In this document: one piece after another, positions 51,640 to 63,180 of the stretch | How positions within the stretch are numbered: the first letter of the stretch is position 1 | Layout: every line of letters starts with the position of its first letter | Assembly (NCBI GenBank): GCA_003671025.1 | Contig: QWPW01000001.1 | Location: 62,001 to 126,000 of the forward strand | Reading direction: 5' to 3' | Source of the DNA: Planctomycetota bacterium | GTDB lineage: Bacteria > Planctomycetota > Phycisphaerae > Phycisphaerales > SM1A02 | Length of the DNA: 64,000 nucleotides | Made by a program: the position numbers and the translations under genes | Notes under the pieces: model-generated | Databases searched by the model: none | Told to the model about the DNA's origin: nothing | The model's input: only the letters and a program-made list of their open reading frames with translations

Positions 51640-52569
51640 ATGCAGGCCATCGTCATCGGCAACTTCGACGGAGTTCATCGCGGGCATCAGGCGCTCTTTC
51701 AACTTGCGCGTGAGGCAGTTGGCTCGGGGAGGGTGGTCGCGGTCACCTTCGAACCGCTGCCCATCGCAGTTTTGCAGCCAAAACTCCCAGTGATTCGCTT
51801 GACTCCGTCGGCCGATCGCGCGCGACTGCTGCGTGAGCGCTGCGGCATCGATGACCTCTTGGAGTTGATGCCTTCAGCGCAACTTCTCGGACGAAATCCG
51901 CAGGAGTTCATCGCCGACTTGCACGCGCGTGTCCGCTTCGACGTGGTGGTTGAAGGACCCGATTTTCGCTTTGGCCATGGGCGATCCGGTTCGCTCGACA
52001 CGCTGCGCGAACTCGGCGCGACGTTCGGCTTTCGAGTCATCGAAGCGCCGGTGGTGTCCATCACTCTCTTCGATGGAACCAATGTTCAAGCGCGCAGTTC
52101 GGTGACGCGCGACTTGCTCGCACAAGGGCGCGTGCACGATGCCGCGCGAGTCCTCGGACGAGCGTACGAGTTGCGTTGCCTCACCACCCGCGGCGATCAA
52201 CGAGGTCGCACCATCGGTTGGCCCACGATGAATCTCAACACCGCTGGTCTCGTGCTGCCTGCCGACGGCGTGTACTCGGGCGAAGCGACGCTGCCTGATG
52301 GACGCACGGCCATCGCCGCGATTTCCATGGGCACCAAGCCAACGTTTGGTGAGTCGGCGCGCACCTGTGAGACCACGTTGTTGCAGCGCGATGGAACGCC
52401 GCTCTCGTTGCCGCTTGATTGGTACGACTTTCCGCTCGCGCTGCGTTTTCACCAATGGATTCGCGGACAAGTTCGATTCTCTAGCGTGGAAACGTTGTTG
52501 GCGCAGATGGAACTTGATCGTGCGGCGGTGATGTTGCATGCGACGCAGGGCACCGATTCGCTGGGGTGA
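51640..52569 (+). CDS. ribF: Bifunctional riboflavin kinase/FAD synthetase
   Basis: A 309-residue enzyme that makes FMN from riboflavin and then FAD. The N-terminal adenylyltransferase domain starts QAIVIGNFDGVHRGHQALF, and has EGPDFRFGHGRSGS and SSVTRDLLAQGRV. The C-terminal kinase domain has GRTIGWPTMNLN and CETTLL. It starts at ATG 51640 without a ribosome binding site. NrnA-like gene follows after about 170 bases, on the same strand. Confidence 0.94.
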   Translation: MQAIVIGNFDGVHRGHQALFQLAREAVGSGRVVAVTFEPLPIAVLQPKLPVIRLTPSADRARLLRERCGIDDLLELMPSAQLLGRNPQEFIADLHARVRFDVVVEGPDFRFGHGRSGSLDTLRELGATFGFRVIEAPVVSITLFDGTNVQARSSVTRDLLAQGRVHDAARVLGRAYELRCLTTRGDQRGRTIGWPTMNLNTAGLVLPADGVYSGEATLPDGRTAIAAISMGTKPTFGESARTCETTLLQRDGTPLSLPLDWYDFPLALRFHQWIRGQVRFSSVETLLAQMELDRAAVMLHATQGTDSLG

Positions 52570-52738
52570 GCGTCACTGTTCTGCCAACAGTGCAAGCATG
52601 ACGAGAGACCAGTTGCGGCAGCATCGAACGCTTGGATCACTCGACACCCCGCGCGCCACGCATCGCCTGTATACGCTTGACAAATTCGCGGCACGCATCA
52701 ACGTGCATCACCAATTGTTTACCTCGCTCAACGCCCTC

Positions 52739-53764
52739 ATGCCCTACCAGTCCACAACAACCATCGAGGCGATTGCGCATGATTTGCGCGCTGCGCGCCG
52801 CGTTCTCGTCACCACTCATGCCAAGCCCGATGGAGACGCGTTGGGTTCGGTGCTCGCAGTTTTGCGCTCGTGCGCGGCCATCGGTGTCGCCGCCGATGGT
52901 TGGGTCGTTGGCCCGTGCGAAGGGAATCTGCGCAGCTTTGAGGGATCAACGTTGGTGCGGCACGTTGATCCGCGCGCGCCGGAACTTCCCAGCGACGACT
53001 ACGACCTCGCAGTGGTGGTGGACACGGGTGCGTGGACGCAACTCGAGGTGCTCGCACCGTGGTTGCGCGCGCACGCCGACAAAGTCATCGGTCTCGATCA
53101 TCATGCGCGCGGCGACGATGTGGCCTCGCGTCGCGTGATCGATGTCTCGTGCGGATCGTGCACCGCGTTGTTGGTGCGACTGGTGGACGCGCTCGGTATC
53201 GATCTCGCATGGGGCGCCGACGCGCATCGAAAATGTTCCATCGCCGAAGCGCTGTACATGGGACTCGCGACCGACACGGGTTGGTTTCGATTTCAAAACG
53301 CGCGCGCATCTGAGTATGCGTTGGCGGCGCGTCTGCTTGCAGCAGGTGTCGACAAAGATGCGATGTATCAGCAGATCGAGCAGACCAGTCGCGTCGCGCG
53401 GGTAAAGCTGCAAGCGCGCGCACTCTCGACCTTGGAGATGGTCGGGCAGCACGCTGCGATGATGACGCTGCGCGCGGATGACTTTGTCGAAACCGGCGCT
53501 TTGCTCGAGGAAACCGCGGGAATCGTGAACATCCCCATGGAGATCAACTCCGTGCGCGTGTGTGCGCTCGTGGTTGAAGATCGCGCCGCGGGCGTGACCA
53601 AGCTGAGCTTTCGTTCGAAGCCTGCGGGCAGCGATGGGAAGTTCGTCGATGTCAATGTGTTGGCCGCCCCGTTTGGCGGCGGAGGCCACGTGCACGCGGC
53701 GGGCGCGAAGCAGCGCGATGCGCTTGATGTTGTCGTGAACAAAGTGCGCGCCGCGCTGGCGTGA
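52739..53764 (+). CDS. nrnA: DHH/DHHA1 phosphoesterase (NrnA-like nanoRNase / pAp phosphatase)
   Basis: A 341-residue DHH-family enzyme. Motif I is THAKPDGDALGS, the second acidic motif VVVDTGAW, the DHH motif GLDHHARGD, and GLATDTGWFRF; the DHHA1 domain ends with FGGGGHVHAAGAK. Family members degrade short RNAs and 3'-phosphoadenosine 5'-phosphate. The start is placed at ATG 52739, close to where the family begins; the frame is open upstream into ribF. It ends 20 bases before the convergent HMA gene. Confidence 0.88.
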   Translation: MPYQSTTTIEAIAHDLRAARRVLVTTHAKPDGDALGSVLAVLRSCAAIGVAADGWVVGPCEGNLRSFEGSTLVRHVDPRAPELPSDDYDLAVVVDTGAWTQLEVLAPWLRAHADKVIGLDHHARGDDVASRRVIDVSCGSCTALLVRLVDALGIDLAWGADAHRKCSIAEALYMGLATDTGWFRFQNARASEYALAARLLAAGVDKDAMYQQIEQTSRVARVKLQARALSTLEMVGQHAAMMTLRADDFVETGALLEETAGIVNIPMEINSVRVCALVVEDRAAGVTKLSFRSKPAGSDGKFVDVNVLAAPFGGGGHVHAAGAKQRDALDVVVNKVRAALA

Positions 53765-53783
53765 TGCGCGTCACGCGCCTCGT

Positions 53784-54131
53784 TCACTCAACCGTGTAGC
53801 CGAGTCGCTTGATCGCTTCGACGATCATCGTGCGTTGCTCGGGCGGCGCCGTAACTTCGACGGACTCGCTCACATGACTCGCCTTCACCAGCGTGACGCC
53901 GGCGATCTTCTCCACCTTGCCGCAGATTGCGCCTTCGCAACCATCGCAGTGCATGCCTTTGACCGAGATGCTCATGGCCACTGGTGCGGTGAGTGAAACG
54001 GGTTGGGTGGCGGGGGCGGTCGTCTCGTCCTCCGGCGGCGGAGGACACTCGGCGCAACACGCGCTGAGCGAGATGGTGAGCAACGCCAACACGCATGTGC
54101 CGGCAACGCCGCGCGTGGACGTGCGATTCAT
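53784..54131 (-). CDS. Lipoprotein with heavy-metal-associated (HMA) domain
   Basis: A 115-residue protein. The N-terminus MNRTSTRGVAGTCVLALLTISLSACC gives a signal peptide and lipobox (LSAC), then a Pro/Thr-rich linker. The remaining 70 residues are a ferredoxin-like HMA domain, with metal-binding Cys pair in MHCDGCEGAICGKVE and the ending VEAIKRLGYTVE. It would bind Cu(I) or a similar metal outside the cytoplasm, which is unusual because HMA proteins are normally cytosolic chaperones or P-type ATPase domains. A GTG at 54167 and ATG at 54164 are alternative starts. It follows the DUF1501 gene closely and is probably co-transcribed. Confidence 0.82.
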   Translation of the reverse strand: MNRTSTRGVAGTCVLALLTISLSACCAECPPPPEDETTAPATQPVSLTAPVAMSISVKGMHCDGCEGAICGKVEKIAGVTLVKASHVSESVEVTAPPEQRTMIVEAIKRLGYTVE

Positions 54132-54170
54132 CGAGGAGAGAAGTTGAGGCATGAGATTGAGCATCACTTG

Positions 54171-55487
54171 TTAGGTCTTTCGGATGAGGCCAGGATTCAC
54201 GAAGTCGCCGCGCAAAATTTTCGATGCGGGCGCTTTCATCCAATCTTCGAGGATCGAGGTGTACACCGATCGGAAGTCGATTCCGTAGCGCAGATCGCCT
54301 TGATCGAGATCGATCAGACTCGGATGCGCGCCGAACACGCCGGGCTTCGCAGCAGGGCCGATGAGAAAAGTTGGCGCGGCAGTGCCGTGATCGGTTCCGC
54401 CCGAGCCATTCTGTTTCACGCGGCGACCAAACTCGCTGAACACCATGGTCAACACGCGCGCGTCGTTTCGCTGCTCGATTAGATCGTTCTGAAACGCCTT
54501 CACCGACTCCGCGAGGTGACGCATGAGGTTGCCGTGCGCGCCCGCTTGTCCGCCGTGGGTGTCGAAGCCACCCATCGACGCGTAGTAGACGCGGGTGGGC
54601 ATGTTATCGCGAATCATCGCGCCAATCGTTTGCAATTGCCGTGCCAGCCCATGACCGGGATACTGCACCAACGGCTGCTTGGCCACCGCCGCGCGAATGC
54701 GATCGCTGGCCAACTGCGCATCAAGCGCGGTGCGCATGAGGAACGCCTTCTGCGTGTCCTTGCCGCTGTTGCTGCCTGCAGCGCTTGAAGCTGCGCCGAT
54801 GACGCCCGCGCGATTGATCGCGTCGTAGGGATCCTTCATCGACGCGTGGAGTTCCTCGCCCATCCAACGGAACATCGAAGGGTTTTCGAATGAAATCGGC
54901 CTCTGCACCTCACCTTCCATCGCCAGCGGTGCAGCGCGGCCGATGGCGATGGCGCCTTCAGGGATGGGCGTGCCGTTGCAGGCGTTGTCGAAGTAACGCC
55001 CGATCCAACCCGATCCTTTGGCATCGAGTCGGCCCGTGTGCCAAATGTCCATCGAGGTGAAGTGCGAGCGATTGGGGTTGGGATAGCCCACGCCTTGCAC
55101 GATGGCCAAACTTCCCGCGTCGTAGAGCTCGCGAAATCCGACGAGGTTGGGATGGAGTCCAACGCCACGCGCTTGATTCAATTCGAGCGCTGATTGTTGC
55201 CCGTTTTGCACCGGCGCTCCTGGTCCACGGATGCCCAGTTGCGGGCGCGCTCGGTAGTACTCCGCGTCGCCGTAGGGGATCACGGTGTTGAGTCCGTCGT
55301 TGCCACCACCGAGTTGCACCACCACGAGAATGCGTTCGTCAGGCACACCAGGGTTGGAAGAGAGCAGCGGGTTGCCCAGCATTCCCATCGCGCTCTGTTC
55401 GATGAAGTAAGGCACGGTCGCCGTGAGCGAAGCCAACGCGCAACCACGTTGCAGGAAGAGTCGACGAGTGAAAGCAAGGTCGTGCAT
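54171..55487 (-). CDS. DUF1501 family protein with Tat-like signal
   Basis: A 438-residue secreted protein. The N-terminus has TRRLFLQRG and a hydrophobic stretch, resembling a Tat signal. The family hallmarks ILVVVQLGGGNDGLNTVIPYGD, AIVQGVGYPNPNRSHFTSMDIW, and VFSEFGRRVKQNGSGGTDHG are clear, putting it in the DUF1501 (sulfatase/alkaline-phosphatase-like) family. It pairs with DUF1800, a hallmark of planctomycetes and some Bacteroidetes; the biochemical role of the pair is not known to me. Only 6 bases separate the two genes. Confidence 0.93.
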   Translation of the reverse strand: MHDLAFTRRLFLQRGCALASLTATVPYFIEQSAMGMLGNPLLSSNPGVPDERILVVVQLGGGNDGLNTVIPYGDAEYYRARPQLGIRGPGAPVQNGQQSALELNQARGVGLHPNLVGFRELYDAGSLAIVQGVGYPNPNRSHFTSMDIWHTGRLDAKGSGWIGRYFDNACNGTPIPEGAIAIGRAAPLAMEGEVQRPISFENPSMFRWMGEELHASMKDPYDAINRAGVIGAASSAAGSNSGKDTQKAFLMRTALDAQLASDRIRAAVAKQPLVQYPGHGLARQLQTIGAMIRDNMPTRVYYASMGGFDTHGGQAGAHGNLMRHLAESVKAFQNDLIEQRNDARVLTMVFSEFGRRVKQNGSGGTDHGTAAPTFLIGPAAKPGVFGAHPSLIDLDQGDLRYGIDFRSVYTSILEDWMKAPASKILRGDFVNPGLIRKT

Positions 55488-55493
55488 GGTTCC

Positions 55494-57038
55494 TCAGCAG
55501 AGTTGAAATTCAGGCATCGCGCCGATGAGGCACAGCAGCGCTTTGATGCGATCGTCGGTCACTGTGTCACCGAGTCCTCCGATGAATCCGTTCAGTTGCG
55601 CCAAGCGCGCGGCGTCCGCGTCTCCCGCGAGAGCGAAGCTCAAGAGGCTTCGTGTTGCTTCTTCGGGATCGAGACTCATGGAAGCGTCGCGCAGATGTTC
55701 GACCAAGTGTGTCGAGTCATAGGCCATGTCCGATGGACTCCAATCAAACGCTTGCGGCCGGCGTCCCGTCACCAGATAAACCACCACGTTTTGCCGCACA
55801 AACAGCGTTGCCGTGTTGATCCACGCGCGGCCGCCATCCCAACCTTTCACGCTCGGCGGCTGAAACAACTGCTGCCCCATGAGATCGCCCGCTTGCACCA
55901 GCGCGCTCATGTCGCGCGTGGGCGTGGCGAAACTGCGAATGGTTTGCACCATCAATTGCGTTGGGCTCTTCACCACCGCGAGATGGTTTTCCGGCGCGTA
56001 AAACCCGCGTGAACGAAAGAGCGCGCGCAGCACTGGGCGAAGTTCGTAGCGATTGTCACGCAACTCTTTGGCCAGACGCTCGGTCAGGTCGAGGCCGTCG
56101 CGCGAAGGTTGCGGCGCGTCGTTGACAAAGAAGCGAAACAGTTTCGTGGCGATGAATCGTGCGCACTGCGGGCGCTCGAGAATGATTGAGACCAACTCGT
56201 CGCCCGCGAAATTTCCCGAGCGACCCAGAATTGCTTTCGCCGCAGTGTCGTGTTGCGCCGCGTCGAAAAAGTACGCGTTGTCGCGGAAGGTCATCCCCGT
56301 GAGTGCGCGCGCGGCTTGCTTGATGTCCTGCTCGGAGTAGCCGTTGCCTTCGCCGAGGGTGAAGAGCTCGAGGAGTTCGCGTGCGAGATTTTCGTTGGGG
56401 CTGTTGCGACGATTCTCATCGTTGTCGAGATACTTGAGCATCGCGGGATCGCGAATGATCCCGCGCACCATGTCGGCAAAATTGCCGGCGCATTCGCGGC
56501 GCAGCAGTCCGTTCTGCGCGAGCATGTGCCAACTATTTTCGATCGTGCGATAGCCCGTCGCGAAGTGGCCGTGCCAGAGCAGCGTCAGTTTTTCTTCGAG
56601 CGGGCGACCAGTTTCGATCATGCGCGCGAGCCACCAGCGTTGCATCGACGCGAGTTGATCGCGATCGGTGCGCTCGCGCATTTGTTGTTCGCGCTGCAGC
56701 CGCGCGATGGTTTCTTCATCGCCGGCAATGCGCGCGCGGCGAGCGGTCTCTTGCTCCTCACGCGTTGGCTGGCGCATGATGTCGCCGCGAAAATCGAGTC
56801 CTGATGAGCGCTCGGGAAGTTCGCCGAAGTCAACGAGATAGTCGACTGCCTTGTCGAGTCCCATCTCAGTGAGTGCGCGGATTTGCGTGGGCGTTCCACC
56901 AAACCCAGCGCGGTTGAGCAAGTGCTGCGCCGCTGCGTAGGTGAAGTCTTTCTTGGGTAGAGGTTGCAGCGTGTTCTGACCCATGAAGTGCGCAGTGCTC
57001 CTGATTGATGCTTCGACCGATTCGTGCGCCGACATCAT
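55494..57038 (-). CDS. DUF1800 family protein
   Basis: A protein of 514 residues from ATG 57038 (the start is uncertain: ATG 57035 and ATG 56984 are possible). It has AAQHLLNRAGFGGTPTQI and LLWHGHFATG, followed by NENLARELLELFTLGEGN-type sequence (EQDIKQAARALTG) and GRSGNFAGDELVSIIL, typical of DUF1800. These proteins are thought to act outside the cytoplasm together with DUF1501 proteins, possibly in polysaccharide or adhesin handling. I saw no signal peptide in this frame, so an upstream start or a non-classical route is possible. Confidence 0.88.
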   Translation of the reverse strand: MMSAHESVEASIRSTAHFMGQNTLQPLPKKDFTYAAAQHLLNRAGFGGTPTQIRALTEMGLDKAVDYLVDFGELPERSSGLDFRGDIMRQPTREEQETARRARIAGDEETIARLQREQQMRERTDRDQLASMQRWWLARMIETGRPLEEKLTLLWHGHFATGYRTIENSWHMLAQNGLLRRECAGNFADMVRGIIRDPAMLKYLDNDENRRNSPNENLARELLELFTLGEGNGYSEQDIKQAARALTGMTFRDNAYFFDAAQHDTAAKAILGRSGNFAGDELVSIILERPQCARFIATKLFRFFVNDAPQPSRDGLDLTERLAKELRDNRYELRPVLRALFRSRGFYAPENHLAVVKSPTQLMVQTIRSFATPTRDMSALVQAGDLMGQQLFQPPSVKGWDGGRAWINTATLFVRQNVVVYLVTGRRPQAFDWSPSDMAYDSTHLVEHLRDASMSLDPEEATRSLLSFALAGDADAARLAQLNGFIGGLGDTVTDDRIKALLCLIGAMPEFQLC

Positions 57039-57150
57039 CGGCTCGGCAGGGAGCCACTTCAGACTACGAGCAAGCACGCGCCGATTCACTCGAGGTTCGG
57101 GCAATTCCCGCGAAATGACGCAGTTGCCCGATGATCTTGGGCACCACGCA

Positions 57151-58263
57151 TCATGCCGTCGCGCGCAGAGTATCGGCGCGTTTGCGCGCAAATCCAAGCG
57201 CGGCGAGCACCGGCAGGACGACGGCGAGCGGCGCCCAAACGGCGGGTGCGTCCGTGAAACTGTGGTCGAGAATCGGCACCACGACGGCGACAGAAATTAG
57301 CAGCGCGATCAATGAACTGCGTGTGGGACGGCCCGCGCAACGCAACGCGAGAAGCGCGTACGCGGGAAAGAGCAAACCATACAAGCCGAGGTAGCGCAGA
57401 TAGGTGCTCTCGCTAGGCAGCCAAAGCGCGGTGGCAAGTCCAAGCACCGCCGCCGCGATGGTGAGCGCAACGCGCATGATGGGCGCGATGAGCGCGCTGC
57501 GCAATTCATTCAAATGCAACGCGCTGGTCACGACCAACTGCATCACGATGTGGACCTGCACCGCGGGAATAGTCAGTCCGCGGGGGCTCGCGAGATATGA
57601 GGTGGTGAGCAACAACATCGAAGCGAAGCACACGCCAAACACCGCAAATTCCGCGGGAAACGCGGGGTTTACCGCGGTTTGTCGCGCGCGATGAAAGGTG
57701 AGATCGAGGTTGGGTGAGAGTGCAAATCCAAACACAATCGTGGGCAGCACGAACGCGAGTTGCATCGTGCTCCACTCGCCAGACGCACTGATGGAGTGCA
57801 TCGACTCCCACGGAAGAAATGCGAAGGTGAGCACGCTCAGCGGAAACGCGAATGCGGCGAGCAGCCACAGCCATGCGCGCGGAAGGAGGGCGAGTGCGAA
57901 TGCTGCGGCGAGGAATCCGCCGCACAGCATGATGGTCGCGCCGAATGAGGTGGTACTCGTGCTCGTTGCGGTCAACGTCGGCGTGACAATCCAACCCACA
58001 AAAAACACTTGATACGCCACGGTTGCCGCGGAAAATATCGCCATGAACAGCGCGTGATCGCGCGTCTCGCGTTGCGATTGTGCGCGCGTGCGCAGAAATC
58101 CAAAGAGCGCGCAGCCGAGGACGTTGGGGATCGCGAAGGCGAGGATTCCTGGCCAGCCGAACATGCGTCCGAGCAAGACGGGCAAGAACATTCCGATGCA
58201 CCAAGTCCAACTGCTCGCGAGGGCAAAGCCAGTGAGAACCGTGCGAATCGCGGCGCTACTCAA
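57151..58263 (-). CDS. Multi-pass membrane protein, unknown function
   Basis: A 370-residue protein with about ten TM helices (for example GMFLPVLLGRMFGWPGILAF, ATIMLCGGFLAAAFALALL, FPAYALLALRC). It has a NLDLTFHRARQ segment in a cytoplasmic or periplasmic loop, recalling transporters, but no family is recognised. Its ATG overlaps the DUF4442 stop by ATGA. The frame ends inside the open region upstream of DUF1800. Confidence 0.7.
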   Translation of the reverse strand: MSSAAIRTVLTGFALASSWTWCIGMFLPVLLGRMFGWPGILAFAIPNVLGCALFGFLRTRAQSQRETRDHALFMAIFSAATVAYQVFFVGWIVTPTLTATSTSTTSFGATIMLCGGFLAAAFALALLPRAWLWLLAAFAFPLSVLTFAFLPWESMHSISASGEWSTMQLAFVLPTIVFGFALSPNLDLTFHRARQTAVNPAFPAEFAVFGVCFASMLLLTTSYLASPRGLTIPAVQVHIVMQLVVTSALHLNELRSALIAPIMRVALTIAAAVLGLATALWLPSESTYLRYLGLYGLLFPAYALLALRCAGRPTRSSLIALLISVAVVVPILDHSFTDAPAVWAPLAVVLPVLAALGFARKRADTLRATA

Positions 58264-58982
58264 GAGCTCTCGCCCTCGATGGCGCGCGCTGAGGCCGCGC
58301 GTTTTTCATGACGCGCGCGGCGGCGATCAGAACGCTCACGCACCATCGTCTTTGGAGTGCAATGAAAGGTGATGTCGCAGCGACCAACCAGCGGCTCCTC
58401 ACCCTTTTTCATCAGTTGCTGCTGCGAAACTTCGAGTTCGAGCGCGACGTTGAACTCGCCACCCGCGGCAACTTTGTCCTCGACATCCTGACTCTTCACC
58501 ACGCGATAAATCGCGGGACCTAAACATGGTCGAAGAAAGCGGTACTTCATCTCTTTGCACACGACGGTGTAATCGTCGCCGCACACCGAGAAGAGATACA
58601 TCCCCGCAGCGACTTCTGAGTTTCCCAGCAGCGCCGCACCCGCCATCGCGTCGTAGAAGTTTCGATTGAAACGTCGAAAGGGAAGGATGGCCGCGAAGCG
58701 TTCGGCGCTGAGTCCGCGCGTGAATCCGTGCAGGCGAATTCCCGAGCGAAACGCATAGGGGAGCCACACCAGCGAGAAGACTTTGTGCCAGAAGTTGTTG
58801 CGAATCGAGAGGCGTGTCAGCCATGCTTCGATGCGTTCGAGACGCGTCGGAGGTCGAATGGGACGACGCGCGGCATGGGCGACTTTCGGCGTGCTCGGCT
58901 CCGCCTTAATTGATGCATGTGCGGCCACAACGCCGCGCTGCAGTGGATCGCCAGAAGGGGAGTTGAGATCAGCGGCGCTCAC
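58260..58982 (-). CDS. DUF4442-type hot-dog protein
   Basis: A 240-residue protein with a 65-residue charged N-terminal region. The core matches DUF4442/PaaI-type hot-dog proteins: KVFSLVWLPYAFRSGIRL, FRRFNRNFYDAMAGAALLGNSEVAAG. The role may be a thioesterase or acyl-binding protein, but catalytic residues are not certain. It is the first gene of an operon DUF4442-membrane protein-DUF1800-DUF1501-HMA; the first two overlap by ATGA. Confidence 0.72.
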   Translation of the reverse strand: MSAADLNSPSGDPLQRGVVAAHASIKAEPSTPKVAHAARRPIRPPTRLERIEAWLTRLSIRNNFWHKVFSLVWLPYAFRSGIRLHGFTRGLSAERFAAILPFRRFNRNFYDAMAGAALLGNSEVAAGMYLFSVCGDDYTVVCKEMKYRFLRPCLGPAIYRVVKSQDVEDKVAAGGEFNVALELEVSQQQLMKKGEEPLVGRCDITFHCTPKTMVRERSDRRRARHEKRAASARAIEGESS

Positions 58983-59215
58983 TGTTCAAATCAAGTCGGG
59001 AACTCCGCGCAATGCGCAGACACGCACTGTAGTAGCGGCTCGCGCGTCTGGCGAGTGAGAGTCGCTGCGAGTTGGAGGGACGAGTTGTGCAACGCGCTCG
59101 GCGGAGCACGACGCAACGCGGAACTCAACCCACATCAGCCTCGAGCAATGAAGCGCGCTCGCCGCCACAAATCTGATGGAAAACGCGCGATAGACCGCAA
59201 CCGTACATTGCGCGG

Positions 59216-60052
59216 ATGCCTCTTTCGACTTCTCCCGTTGCCGTCTGTTCGTGGAGTCTTCAGGCGCAAGGTCCCGCGCAACTCATTGAGTTGGTACGCG
59301 CAACGGGCGCAACCGCGGTGCAACTTGCGCTCGTGCCCTTGATCGAAAATCCTACGGTGTGGGGCGACACATTTGCGATGCTCGCGGGCGCGCAAATCGA
59401 AGTGGTGAGCGGCATGCTTGAGACCGTGGGCGAGGACTATTCCTCCCTCGAATCCATTCGCCTCACTGGTGGCGTTGCGTCGGATGCGTCGTGGCATGCG
59501 ACGCGCGCGCGGGCGCAGATGGTTGCACGATTGGCTGGTCATGCGCGGCTGGGTTTGGTCACCTTTCACGCGGGATTCATTCCTCACGATGAGACTGATT
59601 CCACGCGCGAGACAGTGCTCGAGCGCGTGCGCGAAATCAGCGCGCTCTTCGCTGCGCAAGGTGTGCGCATCGCATTGGAAACGGGGCAAGAATCCGCAGC
59701 AACTCTCGTCGATGCATTGCGCGCGATGAAGGATGCGTCGATCGGCGTGAACTTCGATCCCGCCAACATGATCTTGTATGGAATGGGTGATCCGGTCGCG
59801 GCGGCAACGCTCTTGGCGCCGTACATCGTTCAAGCGCACATCAAAGATGCGCAGAGCGCGACCGAGGCGGGCGCATGGGGAAGCGAAGTGCGCGTGGGCA
59901 CGGGAGCGGTCGACTGGCCTGCGTTTCTTGCCGCGTTGAACCAGGCTCCCGCATCGATTCGACTGGCCATCGAACGCGAGGCAGGAGTCGAGCGAGTCGC
60001 AGACATTCGCGCGGCGCGCGTCGTGTTGGATCGCGTGTTGGGTGGCAAGTGA
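59216..60052 (+). CDS. Sugar phosphate isomerase/epimerase-type TIM-barrel protein
   Basis: A 278-residue barrel of the AP-endonuclease-2 family. It has VAVCSWSLQAQGP, LVTFHAGFIP, IALETGQESA (metal acid), VNFDPANMILYGMGDP, VQAHIKDAQ and GTGAVDWPAFL. The organisation fits sugar isomerases such as those acting on inositol or hydroxypyruvate. It is smaller than, and only distantly similar to, the gene at 47469-48461. It stands alone, 233 bases from the divergent DUF4442 gene. Confidence 0.88.
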   Translation: MPLSTSPVAVCSWSLQAQGPAQLIELVRATGATAVQLALVPLIENPTVWGDTFAMLAGAQIEVVSGMLETVGEDYSSLESIRLTGGVASDASWHATRARAQMVARLAGHARLGLVTFHAGFIPHDETDSTRETVLERVREISALFAAQGVRIALETGQESAATLVDALRAMKDASIGVNFDPANMILYGMGDPVAAATLLAPYIVQAHIKDAQSATEAGAWGSEVRVGTGAVDWPAFLAALNQAPASIRLAIEREAGVERVADIRAARVVLDRVLGGK

Positions 60053-60134
60053 GCGGGCGCGGCGTGTGAACACCAGCGTCTTTCCGCAGAAATGATGCGA
60101 ATCGGTGTGAGCTGCGATGCGCCGCGCAAAGAGG

Positions 60135-60428
60135 TCAATCGCGTTTGATGGTGTCCGGTCCCGCGCCCGCTGTTTTCTCGTAGCGCCCATCGCCGACCTT
60201 CTGATATTTGGTAAACCCAAGTCGGTCGAGATTGGCGTCAGAGGTCTTGCGCTTGTCTGCCGCCGTGGAATGTTGTCCGCCGAGCATTGGCCGTTGCGGA
60301 ACGCGTTGCACAGGCTTGCCCGATTCGGGATGCTGCACCAGAGCGTCCTCGCTCATCTTCTGCACACACTCGAAGTGGTCGCTCAGAGTTCCGTCGGGGT
60401 TCACGACCGCATAGACATAGGTGGGCAT
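60135..60428 (-). CDS. FmdB-like zinc-ribbon protein lacking the zinc cysteines
   Basis: A 97-residue protein that begins MPTYVYAVVNPDG, like the MPTYEYRC of FmdB-family zinc ribbons, and continues with HFECVQKMSED, PVQRVPQRPML and NLDRLGFTKYQKVG. The family normally has two Cys-x2-Cys pairs; here only one Cys remains, so zinc is probably not bound. ATG 60428 is the only sensible start. It is close to the divergent ligA gene, 53 bases between starts. Confidence 0.75.
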   Translation of the reverse strand: MPTYVYAVVNPDGTLSDHFECVQKMSEDALVQHPESGKPVQRVPQRPMLGGQHSTAADKRKTSDANLDRLGFTKYQKVGDGRYEKTAGAGPDTIKRD

Positions 60429-60457
60429 GCGCGCATGGTAGAAGGCCATCGCGTTGA

Positions 60458-63108
<2,651 letters not shown>

Positions 63109-63130
63109 GTCTTCGCGGACGCGTGCTGGT

Positions 63131-63180
63131 CGAATCAGCTACGAATCGCCTACGAATCAACTACAGATCAACTACGAATT
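63131..63180. repeat. Tandem 11-bp repeat at the 3' end of uppP
   Basis: Four and a half copies of an 11-base unit (CGAATC followed by AGCTA, GCCTA or AACTA) run from 63131 to 63180, across the uppP stop codon at 63172-63174. The third and fourth units carry substitutions. It is a simple slippage-type repeat. Confidence 0.85.

Noticed and set aside
53759-53776. Hairpin GCGTGA/TCACGC between nrnA and the HMA gene
   Set aside because: Only a 6-bp stem with no T-run; too weak to call a terminator.
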